DNA from: Ignavibacteria bacterium UBA961
Lineage (GTDB): Bacteria; Bacteroidota; Ignavibacteria; Kapaibacteriales; UBA961
Reading direction: 5' to 3'
NCBI GenBank assembly: GCA_002293005.1
Contig: DBCJ01000061.1
Coordinates: forward strand, 1-17,871
DNA length: 17,871 nt
Positions 8,625 to 16,147 of the stretch are shown piece by piece. The position numbers and the translations under genes are program-made. Under the pieces are notes generated by a model. That model ran no database searches. It had not been told where the DNA came from and was given only the letters and a program-made list of their open reading frames with translations. The stretch's first letter is position 1. Every line of letters begins with the position of its first letter.

Positions 8625-9069
8625 TCGGACGCTGCATCACCTGTGAAGCAACCTGCTCATAACTTGCTTCAGATTTTGAGAGATATATCTCAAATTCTTC
8701 GGGTTGCCACAATTCGATATGATCAATCATGCCGACTATCACAACCTTTCCATCAATACCTGCAAAATCAAGGTATTTTTTTGGCACCATGATTCTCTGC
8801 TGTCCATCCAATTCGACTTCCTCACTCCATGCCAATACAGTGCGAAGAAAGAATCTGCTTTGTTCATCATATTGATTGAGCTTCGCATATTCAAGCTCAT
8901 AACGACGCCACTCATCCAAAGGATATGCAGCAACACAGCGGTCTGAGCCTCGAGTAAGCACGAATGTATTCAGTGCCTCAGGAGACAAAGCCCTCCGCAT
9001 CTTTGCAGGGATATTCAATCGACCCTTGGAGTCAACCGAATATGTTTCTTGTCCTTTGTAAAAAGCCAT
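8614..9069 (-). CDS. mraZ: Transcriptional regulator MraZ
   Basis: MraZ is a DNA-binding, ring-forming protein with two SpoVT/AbrB-like halves. It usually represses its own dcw-cluster promoter. Both halves show the family's DxxxR loop: DSKGR within YSVDSKGRLNIPAKMRRAL (about 10-28), and DGQQR within VELDGQQRIMVPKKYL (about 85-100). The 151-residue length is typical. The ATG at 9069 opens MAFYKGQETYSVD. The leader lacks a clear Shine-Dalgarno sequence but carries GTGGGAG-type repeats at 9206-9261 that match known MraZ operators, so autoregulation is likely. It overlaps rsmH by 11 bp. Confidence 0.97.
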   Translation of the reverse strand: MAFYKGQETYSVDSKGRLNIPAKMRRALSPEALNTFVLTRGSDRCVAAYPLDEWRRYELEYAKLNQYDEQSRFFLRTVLAWSEEVELDGQQRIMVPKKYLDFAGIDGKVVIVGMIDHIELWQPEEFEIYLSKSEASYEQVASQVMQRPNGQ

Positions 9070-9195
9070 TGATTGTTATATGCAATTGATGATTGGGCCT
9101 TCAAGGGAATGCTGACAGGAATCGAATGCGCACAAATCAATTTCGGCTCCCTCACATCGCTGCATGCCATTTGATTGATTTATGCCTGAAAAGAA

Positions 9196-9261
9196 AATGG
9201 CTTCCCTCCATTTTCTCCCACAGTATGCTATTCCTGTTTCACATTCCCCACTTTCTCCCAC
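9196..9261 (-). promoter_or_regulatory. MraZ-box operator of mraZ (copy A)
   Basis: On the minus strand GTGGGAGAAAGTGGGG (9261-9246) holds two TGGGN boxes 10 bp apart. A second pair, GTGGGAGAAAATGGAGGG (9221-9204), starts exactly 40 bp further down. Known MraZ proteins bind direct TGGGN repeats spaced by 5 nt, so the sequence fits the family operator. The cluster lies 127-192 bp before the mraZ start. It ends with GGAGGGAAGCCATT, which is repeated in the upstream copy. Confidence 0.75.
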
Positions 9262-9524
9262 ATTTTTCATACAAAACTCACAAATCAAGATGACTTAACC
9301 AATTGTTTTTTCTTGTTTTGCCATCTTTTTCCTTAAATCAACGATAATCACTGGATGCTGATATTTTGATAAGATTTTATTGCCGTTATTTTTATTAGTC
9401 CAAATCACAAAAATACAACCAATCTCCACTTTGCACTAGAGAGATGCAAATGAATGATTTTGATAGATTTACGGAAAACGACTGTTATTAAGTTGTGATA
9501 TTCTAAAGAATGTCGGAGGGTATT

Positions 9525-9641
9525 ATGGGAAAGGGGATGTTGTTTGTTCAGCGTAATCTCGACTTCTTGTTGACCAGAATTGTAATCCCAAAGAACTTCC
9601 TCATGGCTGCTGCATGCCTTATATCAAGGAATTCCGGCTAA
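9525..9641 (+). CDS. Possible 38-residue small protein, unrecognised
   Basis: The ATG at 9525 is preceded by GGAGGG with a 4-nt gap before the start, stronger than the leaders of the real genes in this window. The reading frame runs 38 codons to TAA (9639-9641). The product begins MGKGMLFVQRNLDFLLTR and has a mildly hydrophobic middle (FLLTRIVI, FLMAAACLI). Base composition is about 44 % GC, higher than the flanking DNA. It lies between the two MraZ-box modules on the opposite strand to mraZ. I do not recognise it, and no promoter is clear. Chance is the main alternative, since the opposite strand is also open here for a similar distance without an ATG. Confidence 0.22.
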   Translation: MGKGMLFVQRNLDFLLTRIVIPKNFLMAAACLISRNSG

Positions 9642-9650
9642 ACATCTGAT

Positions 9651-9715
9651 AATGGCTTCCCTCCACGATCAAATGCAATTGCTGAACATTTCAAACATCC
9701 CCCACTTTCTCCCAC
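9651..9715 (-). promoter_or_regulatory. Second MraZ-box module (copy B)
   Basis: Minus-strand GTGGGAGAAAGTGGGG (9715-9700) and TGGAGGGAAGCCATT (9665-9651) are identical to the two ends of the mraZ operator module at 9196-9261. The 34 bases between them are unlike the 35 in copy A and lack the inner TGGGAG box. Spacing is kept to within one base. It is either a second MraZ target or a duplicated promoter; no gene with a clear start follows before copy A. Confidence 0.6.
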
Positions 9716-9802
9716 TAAGATGCTACAAAAAAACGAAAGTTTTTCCTTATGTGCAATCATAAATACATTATGTCAAGCAATTAATTTGTCTCATAATTAT
9801 TA

Positions 9803-9827
9803 TGGCAATATAACCTGTATATCGCCA
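9803..9827. other. Hairpin downstream of ATPase gene
   Basis: TGGCAATATA-ACCTG-TATATCGCCA forms a 10-bp stem (one G-U pair on the minus strand) with a 5-nt loop, about 65-90 bp past the stop of the 9892-12012 gene. No strong T-run follows on either strand. It may act as a weak terminator, an mRNA end or a binding site. Confidence 0.4.
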
Positions 9828-9891
9828 TGACTTTACAAGAAATATTGGAAATAAAATGGAAATGGAAGTATTTACTTGTGTTTTGTAGGAA

Positions 9892-12012
9892 TCAAAGAGA
9901 AGAAATCAAAGCATTTAATGAGGGCATGTTCAGTGCTTTTGCCAAAGTTTGAGCGGCTTTCTTATATTTATTTGCTTCTGATTTTCTAGTCCCCGAAAGC
10001 AATTTTGCGATATTGGCTATTGTCAACAATTGATACTCACGCCCCAAATCCACACTTGATTGAGCCGCTTTCTGGAGATATTTCCAAGCCGGAACATCTT
10101 CATTCATTGACAGATGATATGTTGCATGTGCATTATCGAGCAGACATTCAATAATTGGATCTTTGATTTTTTCTTGAATTTTATCGGTTTCTTTGAGGAA
10201 AAGATCAGACTTCTCATGTTCACCGACAATGAGTGAAATTCTGGCCATTAATAAAGAAATCATGGCTTCATCACGCTTTGGGATTGAACCAGCATGCAAA
10301 CCAAGGAATTCATTCCCTTGATTCAGAGCTTGTTCATATGATCCTTCATCGCATAGTGTAATCATCTCTCTTTCCATTCCGGCGGAGTCTGCTTTGATCG
10401 TTTCATGCAATTGTTCTTCGGATTCATCTTCTTTCTGATGTTCACGATACTCGACTTGCTCTGGTGTGAGAACACTCATTCCAAAATCTTCTCGAAGTTC
10501 AGCACCGATTCTTGCTCTTTGCAGTTTCATATCTATCGGCGATTCTTCGCTAACCGATGTCAACTGCTTGATATTCGCATCATACTGTTGAAGTGCGAAG
10601 CCACTCATGCTCGGTAATGACATATGCTGAGATGTCTGTGCTATTTCAAGAAGTCCATGTTGCATCACTTCTTTTTCACCAGCTCCATTTGCATGTGCAA
10701 CGATATAAGGAGTGATTTTTGATCTTTGAACTTCATCAAGTCCTTCGGCCTGCTCTTGCAAAACATGCATCATTTGACTATGAATTGCTGTCTTTTCTTC
10801 ATATTCCAAAGACTTCTCAAAATACTCTCGATAGAAGGTCTGCGTGAATTCAAACAATGTGGTCTTCACTCCATAGCGTTCGTGAGGACCAAGACTTCGC
10901 AATACACCTGTCTTAGCCTGAACTCTCTTTATTCTTCGAATCGCCGTTACAATATCAGTATTTAGAAGTTTAGAAATGATGAATGCACTGCTCTCCACTC
11001 CCTCTGCCGCACATAGTGAAAGCAACATCATTTCTTCTTCGTTGAGATTTTCTATCAACTTTGAGAAAGCCGCATGAACACTGGATGGGAGAAGATCTCC
11101 GCGAGTAAATTCTTCTTTGACCGAACCATCGTCTTTGAATGGTGAAACTTTCGCAAAATATCTCACATATTCAGTGACTACACTCGGTATGCCTGATGTT
11201 TTATCATATAAAGTTGATTCAAACTCAGCATTACCGGAATATTGCGGAAGAATTCTCACGCATAATTCATGAACCTCTGATTTGGAAAATGCTTCCACTT
11301 CGCAATAACGATATGATTTGCCATCATCTTTGACTGTTCGTAATACGCTGAGCAAAGGAGACAGTGTTTCTTCGGCAATGCTTCTACGATATGCAATGAC
11401 AAGCAAAATGGGAAGTGAATCGATCTTCTCGATAAGTTTTTCAATGAGCAATGCCGATTCTGCATCACACCAATGCATGTCATCAAGGATGAGGATCAAA
11501 GGACTTTTACTGGACCATTCAGACAATGTTTGGAAAAATTCCAGATATAAATCCTTTTTCTCTTGCTCGTCTTTTTTACCTTCCGTCTTCTCTTTCTCAT
11601 TTTTATACAATTGAACATCACGATTGATTTCTTTAACCGCATCAACCAAATCACCGAAATACGGTACGGAAGTGAGCAATGTCATACCGATATTGATAGC
11701 CAATTTTTTCTTCGGCGTCATTACCGTTTCTGAGGATTTCAATTCTTCGATCAATCGCAGAAATGGTCCGAGCGGTTGAAGCATCCCCACTTGCATTGTA
11801 CCCACAGGTGCCTGACATGCTGCCATCGAAACAAGAGCTTTATCTTGTTTTTGGGAAGAATCTTCAAATACTCTCAACAATGTGGTTTTACCAAAGCCTG
11901 TTTCCCCGGAAAGAAATATCACAGACCCCTGCTTCTTCTTCAATTTCTCGGCTGAAGAATGCAAGATGTCGAGCGTTTTTGCTCTTTGTATGATGATATT
12001 CTGTTGTTCCAT
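9892..12012 (-). CDS. AAA/STAND-type ATPase with helical (TPR-like) C-terminal half
   Basis: The 706-residue protein starts with a P-loop NTPase domain of the AAA_16/MalT-adenylate cyclase type. Walker A is GETGFGKTT (36-44, Lys42), Walker B is LILILDD followed by MHWCD (172-183), and a sensor-like strand VIAYRR lies at 205-210. A strongly charged insert (about 137-154, KNEKEKTEGKKDEQEKKD) sits between the two Walker motifs. A winged-helix-like region follows. The second half is all alpha-helical, and the last 170 residues look like degenerate TPRs (EQALNQGNEF, ISLIVGEHEKSDLFLKET). There is no C-terminal LuxR or other DNA-binding domain and no membrane segment. STAND ATPases act as nucleotide-switched sensors or scaffolds; the partner here is unknown. 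The ATG at 12012 has no clear Shine-Dalgarno sequence. The gene is separated from rmuC by a terminator. Confidence 0.8.
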   Translation of the reverse strand: MEQQNIIIQRAKTLDILHSSAEKLKKKQGSVIFLSGETGFGKTTLLRVFEDSSQKQDKALVSMAACQAPVGTMQVGMLQPLGPFLRLIEELKSSETVMTPKKKLAINIGMTLLTSVPYFGDLVDAVKEINRDVQLYKNEKEKTEGKKDEQEKKDLYLEFFQTLSEWSSKSPLILILDDMHWCDAESALLIEKLIEKIDSLPILLVIAYRRSIAEETLSPLLSVLRTVKDDGKSYRYCEVEAFSKSEVHELCVRILPQYSGNAEFESTLYDKTSGIPSVVTEYVRYFAKVSPFKDDGSVKEEFTRGDLLPSSVHAAFSKLIENLNEEEMMLLSLCAAEGVESSAFIISKLLNTDIVTAIRRIKRVQAKTGVLRSLGPHERYGVKTTLFEFTQTFYREYFEKSLEYEEKTAIHSQMMHVLQEQAEGLDEVQRSKITPYIVAHANGAGEKEVMQHGLLEIAQTSQHMSLPSMSGFALQQYDANIKQLTSVSEESPIDMKLQRARIGAELREDFGMSVLTPEQVEYREHQKEDESEEQLHETIKADSAGMEREMITLCDEGSYEQALNQGNEFLGLHAGSIPKRDEAMISLLMARISLIVGEHEKSDLFLKETDKIQEKIKDPIIECLLDNAHATYHLSMNEDVPAWKYLQKAAQSSVDLGREYQLLTIANIAKLLSGTRKSEANKYKKAAQTLAKALNMPSLNALISSL

Positions 12013-12068
12013 GGTTTCGAGAGAAAATTAGGATTGGCAAATTACACAGATTAGGAGAAAAAATACCG

Positions 12069-12102
12069 TTAAAAACAATGGCGAGACCAATGCCTCGCCA
12101 TA
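12069..12102 (-). terminator. Intrinsic terminator of rmuC
   Basis: On the minus strand ATGGCGAG (12101-12094), an 8-nt loop and CTCGCCAT (12086-12079) form a perfect 8-bp stem. A short TGTTTTTAAC tract follows. It starts 16 bp past the rmuC stop and lies before the start of the ATPase gene, so the two genes are likely separate units. Confidence 0.7.
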
Positions 12103-12117
12103 TTTGTTAACAGCAAA

Positions 12118-13497
12118 TTACTCTTGATCTTCGGAATCCGCTTGAGGCAAATCCGTATCTAACTCATCGATCTCTCCAAAAGCCGGCAATTGCAAAATAT
12201 CTTGACTTTGTCCAGAGGGCAATTCTTGCACATCACGAAGTTTCTTTTCTATCGCTCTTGAGCGCACACCTGCTTTGTCAATCTCATTTGCAGCTAATTC
12301 CAATTTGCGTCGTGTGGCTTCAAGCACTACTCCAAATTTGCCAAATTCATTTTTCACGGCACCGAGCAATTGCCACACTTCACTTGATCTCTTTTCAATT
12401 GCCAATGTTCTGAAGCCCATTTGCAAACTGCTCAAATAGGCAACAAGATTTGTTGGACCAACTATAATGATTTGATATTCCTTTCTTAGAATTTCTGACA
12501 AACCCGGCAGATGAAGAATCTCGGCATAGAGTCCTTCTGTTGGAACAAACATTACTGCAAAATCAGTAGTGACCGGAGGATTGATATATTTCGAGGAAAT
12601 GGTTTTTGCATTTTCTTTCACGACATCGGCAAAAGCTTTTCTTGCTGCATCTAATTCCTTTTGTGGAATTGTACCAACAGCATTATATGCATCAATCAAT
12701 CGCTCATAAACTTCAATCGGGAATTTCGAATCAATGGGCACATAAATATCTTCTCCACCTTGATTCTTATTCGGCAGTTTAACAACGAATTCTACACGCT
12801 CCTGCGTACCCGGTTTTACGATGACATTTTCTTCAAATTGATCTCTTGTCAGGAATTCTTCAAGCAGATTTCTGAGTTGAATTTCACCAACAATACCTCT
12901 TGTTTTTACATTGCTGAGCACTTTCTTCAAATCGCCGACTCCATTGGCAAGTCCTTGCATTTCGCCAAGCCCTTTATGCACTTGTTCAAGTCTGTCACTG
13001 ATCAATTTGAATGATTGATTGAATCTTTGCTCCAATCCTTCCTGCAATTTCTCATCGACTGTTTTCCGCATTTCATCAAGTTGTTTTGCATTGTCTTCTT
13101 GAAGATTTCTCAACTTGATTTCCATTGTATTTCTTATCTCGGATAGTTTTTCATCGGCATTTTTGCGAATATTCTCTTGCTTAGAAACCAAATCTTCAAA
13201 CTTCTGTCTTTGCATCTCATTCAATTCACGTGCGCTCTCGGACAATCTACGTTCAAAATTCATGAGTGCCATTTGTTGTTCTTCTCTTGATTCTCGAAGA
13301 GCGCGTTGATTCTCTTCGCGATTTCTTCCAAATTCTTCACGGATGAGTGGATCCATTCGTGAGATATCAGCATCGAGCTTGATGAGTTTGTCAACACTCT
13401 CACCGGACTGTTGTTGATTTGATGTTCTATTTGAATACCAAATGGAATAAGCTCCCATGAATAGGAGGAGCAGAAGTAGTATGTGTGTTAAATCCAT
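12118..13497 (-). CDS. rmuC: DNA recombination protein RmuC homologue
   Basis: RmuC proteins limit certain inversions and recombination in E. coli and carry a restriction-endonuclease-like core; the biochemical role is not settled. The 459-residue product has the expected plan. A single N-terminal membrane anchor (LLLLLLFMGAYSIWY, about 7-21) is followed by a long charged coiled coil (about 45-190, rich in E/R/Q). The conserved core (about 190-410) includes GIVGEIQLRNLLEE, IPIDSKFP-like YVPIDSKFPIEVYERL, FAVMFVPTEGLYAEIL, IIIVGPTNLVAYLSSLQMGFRTLAIEK and EFGKFG. The acidic C-terminal tail (DELDTDLPQADSEDQE) is not conserved. The ATG at 13497 opens MDLTHILLLLL. Upstream lie three imperfect ATGCAATG repeats and the hppA terminator, so it has its own promoter. 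Confident by motif order. Confidence 0.95.
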   Translation of the reverse strand: MDLTHILLLLLLFMGAYSIWYSNRTSNQQQSGESVDKLIKLDADISRMDPLIREEFGRNREENQRALRESREEQQMALMNFERRLSESARELNEMQRQKFEDLVSKQENIRKNADEKLSEIRNTMEIKLRNLQEDNAKQLDEMRKTVDEKLQEGLEQRFNQSFKLISDRLEQVHKGLGEMQGLANGVGDLKKVLSNVKTRGIVGEIQLRNLLEEFLTRDQFEENVIVKPGTQERVEFVVKLPNKNQGGEDIYVPIDSKFPIEVYERLIDAYNAVGTIPQKELDAARKAFADVVKENAKTISSKYINPPVTTDFAVMFVPTEGLYAEILHLPGLSEILRKEYQIIIVGPTNLVAYLSSLQMGFRTLAIEKRSSEVWQLLGAVKNEFGKFGVVLEATRRKLELAANEIDKAGVRSRAIEKKLRDVQELPSGQSQDILQLPAFGEIDELDTDLPQADSEDQE

Positions 13498-13564
13498 AGA
13501 ATTCTCTCTCTATGATTGTGATTAAAAAATCCCCGAATGATTTAGCATTGCGATGGTCCCAAGA

Positions 13565-13608
13565 TTGATGCAATGAGGATTCATGCAATGGGGGAATTCA
13601 TGCATGAA
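13565..13608. repeat. Three imperfect ATGCAATG repeats upstream of rmuC
   Basis: TTGATGCAATGAGGA (13565-13579), TTCATGCAATGGGGGAA (13580-13596) and TTCATGCATGAA (13597-13608, a perfect 12-bp palindrome) are tandem, related units. They lie between the hppA terminator and the rmuC start, 68-111 bp upstream of that ATG. They could be an operator or a by-product of slippage. Confidence 0.4.
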
Positions 13609-13647
13609 AAAAAAGCCGCCGACAAAGCTCTGGACTTTGAGGGCGGC
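13607..13647 (-). terminator. Strong intrinsic terminator of hppA
   Basis: On the minus strand GCCGCC (13647-13642), a 2-nt mismatch, CAAAG, a 7-nt loop, CTTTG, a 2-nt mismatch and GGCGGC (13620-13615) form a long GC-rich stem. Eight T residues follow (13614-13607). It begins 30 bp after the hppA stop. Confidence 0.92.
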
Positions 13648-13677
13648 GATATACGATCTACTGTATGCATTATTGCA

Positions 13678-15810
13678 TCAATGTTGACCCAAGCCAAATA
13701 CATTGAGCAAAATACCACCATTCTTAACGAAGAAAGGAACAAAAACCAATGAAATGATCGCCATCAATTTGATGAGAATATTGAGTGAAGGTCCTGATGT
13801 ATCCTTGAATGGATCACCAACTGTATCACCTACAACTGCAGCTTTATGGGTATCTGAACCCTTGCCACCCAATTGACCTGTTTCAATGTATTTCTTCGCA
13901 TTATCCCATGCACCACCTGAATTTGCCATTGAGATTGCCATCATCACACCTGTGATCAATGCACCAATCAATAATCCGGCAACCATGTGTACTCCAAAAA
14001 GCCAGCCGGTAAGAAGCGGTGTAAGAATCACCAATAAGCCGGGAGCTATCATCTCACGCAAAGATGCTTTTGTGGAAATATCAACACAGGTACTATAATC
14101 AGCTCTTGCTTTTCCTTCAAGCAAACCGGGAATTGTGCGGAATTGTCGTCTCACTTCCTCAATCATGCTGAAAGCTGCTTTTCCTACAGAGCGCATGGTC
14201 ATTGCTGAGAATGCGAAAGGAAGTGAAGCTCCAACAAATAATCCTGCCATCACAATTGGATCGAGCATATTGATGGTGGGTAAATCAGCTCTTGTCAAAA
14301 ATGCCGCTGTGAGCGCAAGTGATGTCAATGCCGCAGAACCAATCGCAAATCCTTTTCCAATCGCTGCAGTTGTATTTCCGGCCGCATCAAGAGCATCTGT
14401 GCGCTTGCGAATATCTTTACCCATTTCTGCCATCTCTGCAATACCACCTGCATTGTCTGAAACAGGACCATATGCATCAATGGTAAGACCTACCGCAATG
14501 GTTCCAAGCATACCGATAGCAGCCATAGCAATGCCATACATTCCCGCAAATGAAAAACCAATCACAACTGTGATGGCCATAATTATCATTGGAAGTACGG
14601 ATGAATTATAACCCAATGACAAACCATAAATGATATTGGTTGCCGCACCTGTTTGAGATGCGTCTGCAACTTCACGAACAGGTGAATATCTATGTGATGT
14701 GTAATATTCAGTGATCAAACCAATTGCAAGACCGGCAATCAAACCGGCGGCCAATGTAATGAACACGCCCATATTCGTGTGCATGCGATTGCCAAGCATG
14801 AATTCACCTGGCAACATATTCATCGTGAATGGATAGAGTGCAATGAGCATGAGAATGGTTGAAATGATCAATGCATTCTTCAATGAAGATTCAACTTTCT
14901 CTTCAGTTTTAGGGTTGATGAAAAAGAGTGAAATCAAACTTGCAACGATACCGACTCCACTCACAAAAAGAGGAAATAGCAAAGCAGAAGTTTTTGCTTC
15001 GCCTTCAAGCATTGCAAATGAAGCAGCACCGATAACCATTGCGGCACATGTTGATTCGGCAACCGAACCAAAAAGATCCGCACCCATTCCGGCAATATCA
15101 CCAACATTATCACCAACATTATCCGCAATCACGGCGGGATTTCGAGGATCATCTTCCGGAATGCCTGCCTCAACTTTCCCAACCAAATCTGCTCCAACAT
15201 CCGCGGCCTTTGTATAAATACCGCCACCAACGCGGCCAAACAAAGCAACAGAGGAACCACCCAATGCAAATCCTGAAAGAATTTCCATAATGATGTGCTG
15301 ATCTATTGAAGGATGCAAAGTGATGAGTCCTAAATACACGAGAATCAATCCCATAACTGCAAGACCGGTCAAACCAAATCCCATCACAGCACCCGATTCG
15401 AATGCAATGCGGAATGATTTTTCAAGTGATATTCTCGCAGCGGCTGCTGTGCGGACATTACCCTTTGTCGCGATTTTCATCCCGATATAACCGGATACTA
15501 CGGATGTTCCTGCACCAATCAAAAAGCATATTGCAGACCATAATCCCAAAGGAATACCTGCATGATCATCATTGACAGTAAACACAATGATGATGGCAAA
15601 CAAACCCATGAACAATGAAAGAATGCGATATTCTCTCTTGAGAAATGCCATTGCACCTTCGGCAATTGCTGAAGATATCTCAGTCAACTTTGCAACTTCT
15701 TCAGGCGAAGAAGCACCTGAATCTATCGAAATGGCATTCACACGGCGTGAATAAAATAAAGCAACGATGAGCGCTAAAGCTCCTAAAGCTAGTATCAATC
15801 CAACTGTCAT
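13678..15810 (-). CDS. hppA: K+-dependent proton-translocating membrane pyrophosphatase
   Basis: This integral membrane enzyme couples hydrolysis of pyrophosphate to ion pumping. At 710 residues with about 16 helices it is full length. Substrate-binding acidic motifs are intact: DVGADLVGKVE (204-214), DDPRNPAVIADNVGDNVGD (220-238), DNAGGIAEM (452-460), SGGAWDNAKK (631-640) and DTVGDPFKDTSGP (662-674). GNTTAAIGKG (478-487) has Ala482 and Gly485 where K+-independent enzymes have Lys and Thr, so a K+-dependent enzyme is expected. In the sixth-helix region the gate glutamate reads DLFGSVAEST (Glu252), as in plant vacuolar H+-pyrophosphatases, rather than DLxES as in Na+-pumping enzymes. Proton pumping is therefore inferred. 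The ATG at 15810 has no Shine-Dalgarno sequence; a likely -7 box lies at 15904-15911. Monocistronic. Confidence 0.97.
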   Translation of the reverse strand: MTVGLILALGALALIVALFYSRRVNAISIDSGASSPEEVAKLTEISSAIAEGAMAFLKREYRILSLFMGLFAIIIVFTVNDDHAGIPLGLWSAICFLIGAGTSVVSGYIGMKIATKGNVRTAAAARISLEKSFRIAFESGAVMGFGLTGLAVMGLILVYLGLITLHPSIDQHIIMEILSGFALGGSSVALFGRVGGGIYTKAADVGADLVGKVEAGIPEDDPRNPAVIADNVGDNVGDIAGMGADLFGSVAESTCAAMVIGAASFAMLEGEAKTSALLFPLFVSGVGIVASLISLFFINPKTEEKVESSLKNALIISTILMLIALYPFTMNMLPGEFMLGNRMHTNMGVFITLAAGLIAGLAIGLITEYYTSHRYSPVREVADASQTGAATNIIYGLSLGYNSSVLPMIIMAITVVIGFSFAGMYGIAMAAIGMLGTIAVGLTIDAYGPVSDNAGGIAEMAEMGKDIRKRTDALDAAGNTTAAIGKGFAIGSAALTSLALTAAFLTRADLPTINMLDPIVMAGLFVGASLPFAFSAMTMRSVGKAAFSMIEEVRRQFRTIPGLLEGKARADYSTCVDISTKASLREMIAPGLLVILTPLLTGWLFGVHMVAGLLIGALITGVMMAISMANSGGAWDNAKKYIETGQLGGKGSDTHKAAVVGDTVGDPFKDTSGPSLNILIKLMAIISLVFVPFFVKNGGILLNVFGLGQH

Positions 15811-15903
15811 ACAATATGTCTGAAAAATGGAACAAGAATATTCATGTCAATTATGGTATTCCCTTTTGTTTGAATTCAATCAATATTGAATAGAAAGGGC
15901 TTG

Positions 15904-15911
15904 CAAATATA
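15904..15911 (-). promoter_or_regulatory. Putative hppA promoter (-7 box)
   Basis: Minus-strand TATATTTG is an exact match to the Bacteroidota -7 consensus TAnnTTTG. It would give a leader of about 85-90 nt before the ATG at 15810. No convincing TTTG element is visible near -33. Confidence 0.45.
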
Positions 15912-16015
15912 CGAAAGGCACTGCTTATCGAGGGTTTTAGAATGATAATATCATTGGTTTTTTTTCTCATTCATGGCTTTTTTTTGCAGTTCTTTTCCTT
16001 TTCAGAAAGAGTATG

Positions 16016-16023
16016 TATTTTTG
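16016..16023 (+). promoter_or_regulatory. Putative tRNA-Val promoter (-7 box)
   Basis: TATTTTTG matches TAnnTTTG and ends 10 nt before the mature tRNA 5' end, which is where a short-leader tRNA promoter would be. TTTG at 15983-15986 is about ten bases too far upstream to be a standard -33 box. T-rich tracts precede it. Confidence 0.45.
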
Positions 16024-16033
16024 CAGTCCATTT

Positions 16034-16107
<74 letters not shown>

Positions 16108-16110
16108 CTC

Positions 16111-16143
16111 AAAGCCTAATCTTTAATGATTTGGCTTTTTTTT
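16111..16143 (+). terminator. Intrinsic terminator of tRNA-Val
   Basis: AAAGCCTAATC (16111-16121), a 6-nt loop and GATTTGGCTTT pair with one mismatch and run into a T tract ending at 16143. It begins only 4 nt after the tRNA discriminator base. Confidence 0.88.
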
Positions 16144-16147
16144 ACCT

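Larger units (their letters stand above)
9070..9891. other. Long intergenic region upstream of mraZ
   Basis: This stretch of 822 bases holds no gene of normal size. It contains the mraZ operator repeats (9196-9261), a second copy of the same module (9651-9715), and a hairpin at 9803-9827. A tiny minus-strand ORF, MAKQEKTIG (9295-9324), sits behind AAGGAAAAAG. A small plus-strand ORF lies at 9525-9641. The flanks are very AT-rich, whereas 9525-9641 is about 44 % GC by hand count. A minus-strand TATTTTTG at 9408-9415 resembles a Bacteroidota -7 box, but no matching -33 element was seen. I recognise no RNA family here. Confidence 0.6.

Noticed and set aside
9076..9288. 70-codon Cys-rich minus-strand frame between mraZ and its operator
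   Set aside because: It would start at a TTG, runs through the MraZ boxes, has no ribosome site, and its Cys residues are not in paired CxxC motifs of a known zinc ribbon.
9295..9324. Nine-residue minus-strand ORF MAKQEKTIG behind AAGGAAAAAG
   Set aside because: It may be a leader peptide, but it is too short to separate from chance; mentioned only in the intergenic entry.
12661..13014. 117-codon plus-strand frame inside rmuC
   Set aside because: It is antisense to the conserved RmuC core and coiled coil; Phe/Ile/Asn-rich shadow.
14135..14611. 158-codon plus-strand open frame inside hppA
   Set aside because: It is antisense to a highly conserved pyrophosphatase region; its Ala/Ile/Pro-rich product mirrors the codon use of the real gene.
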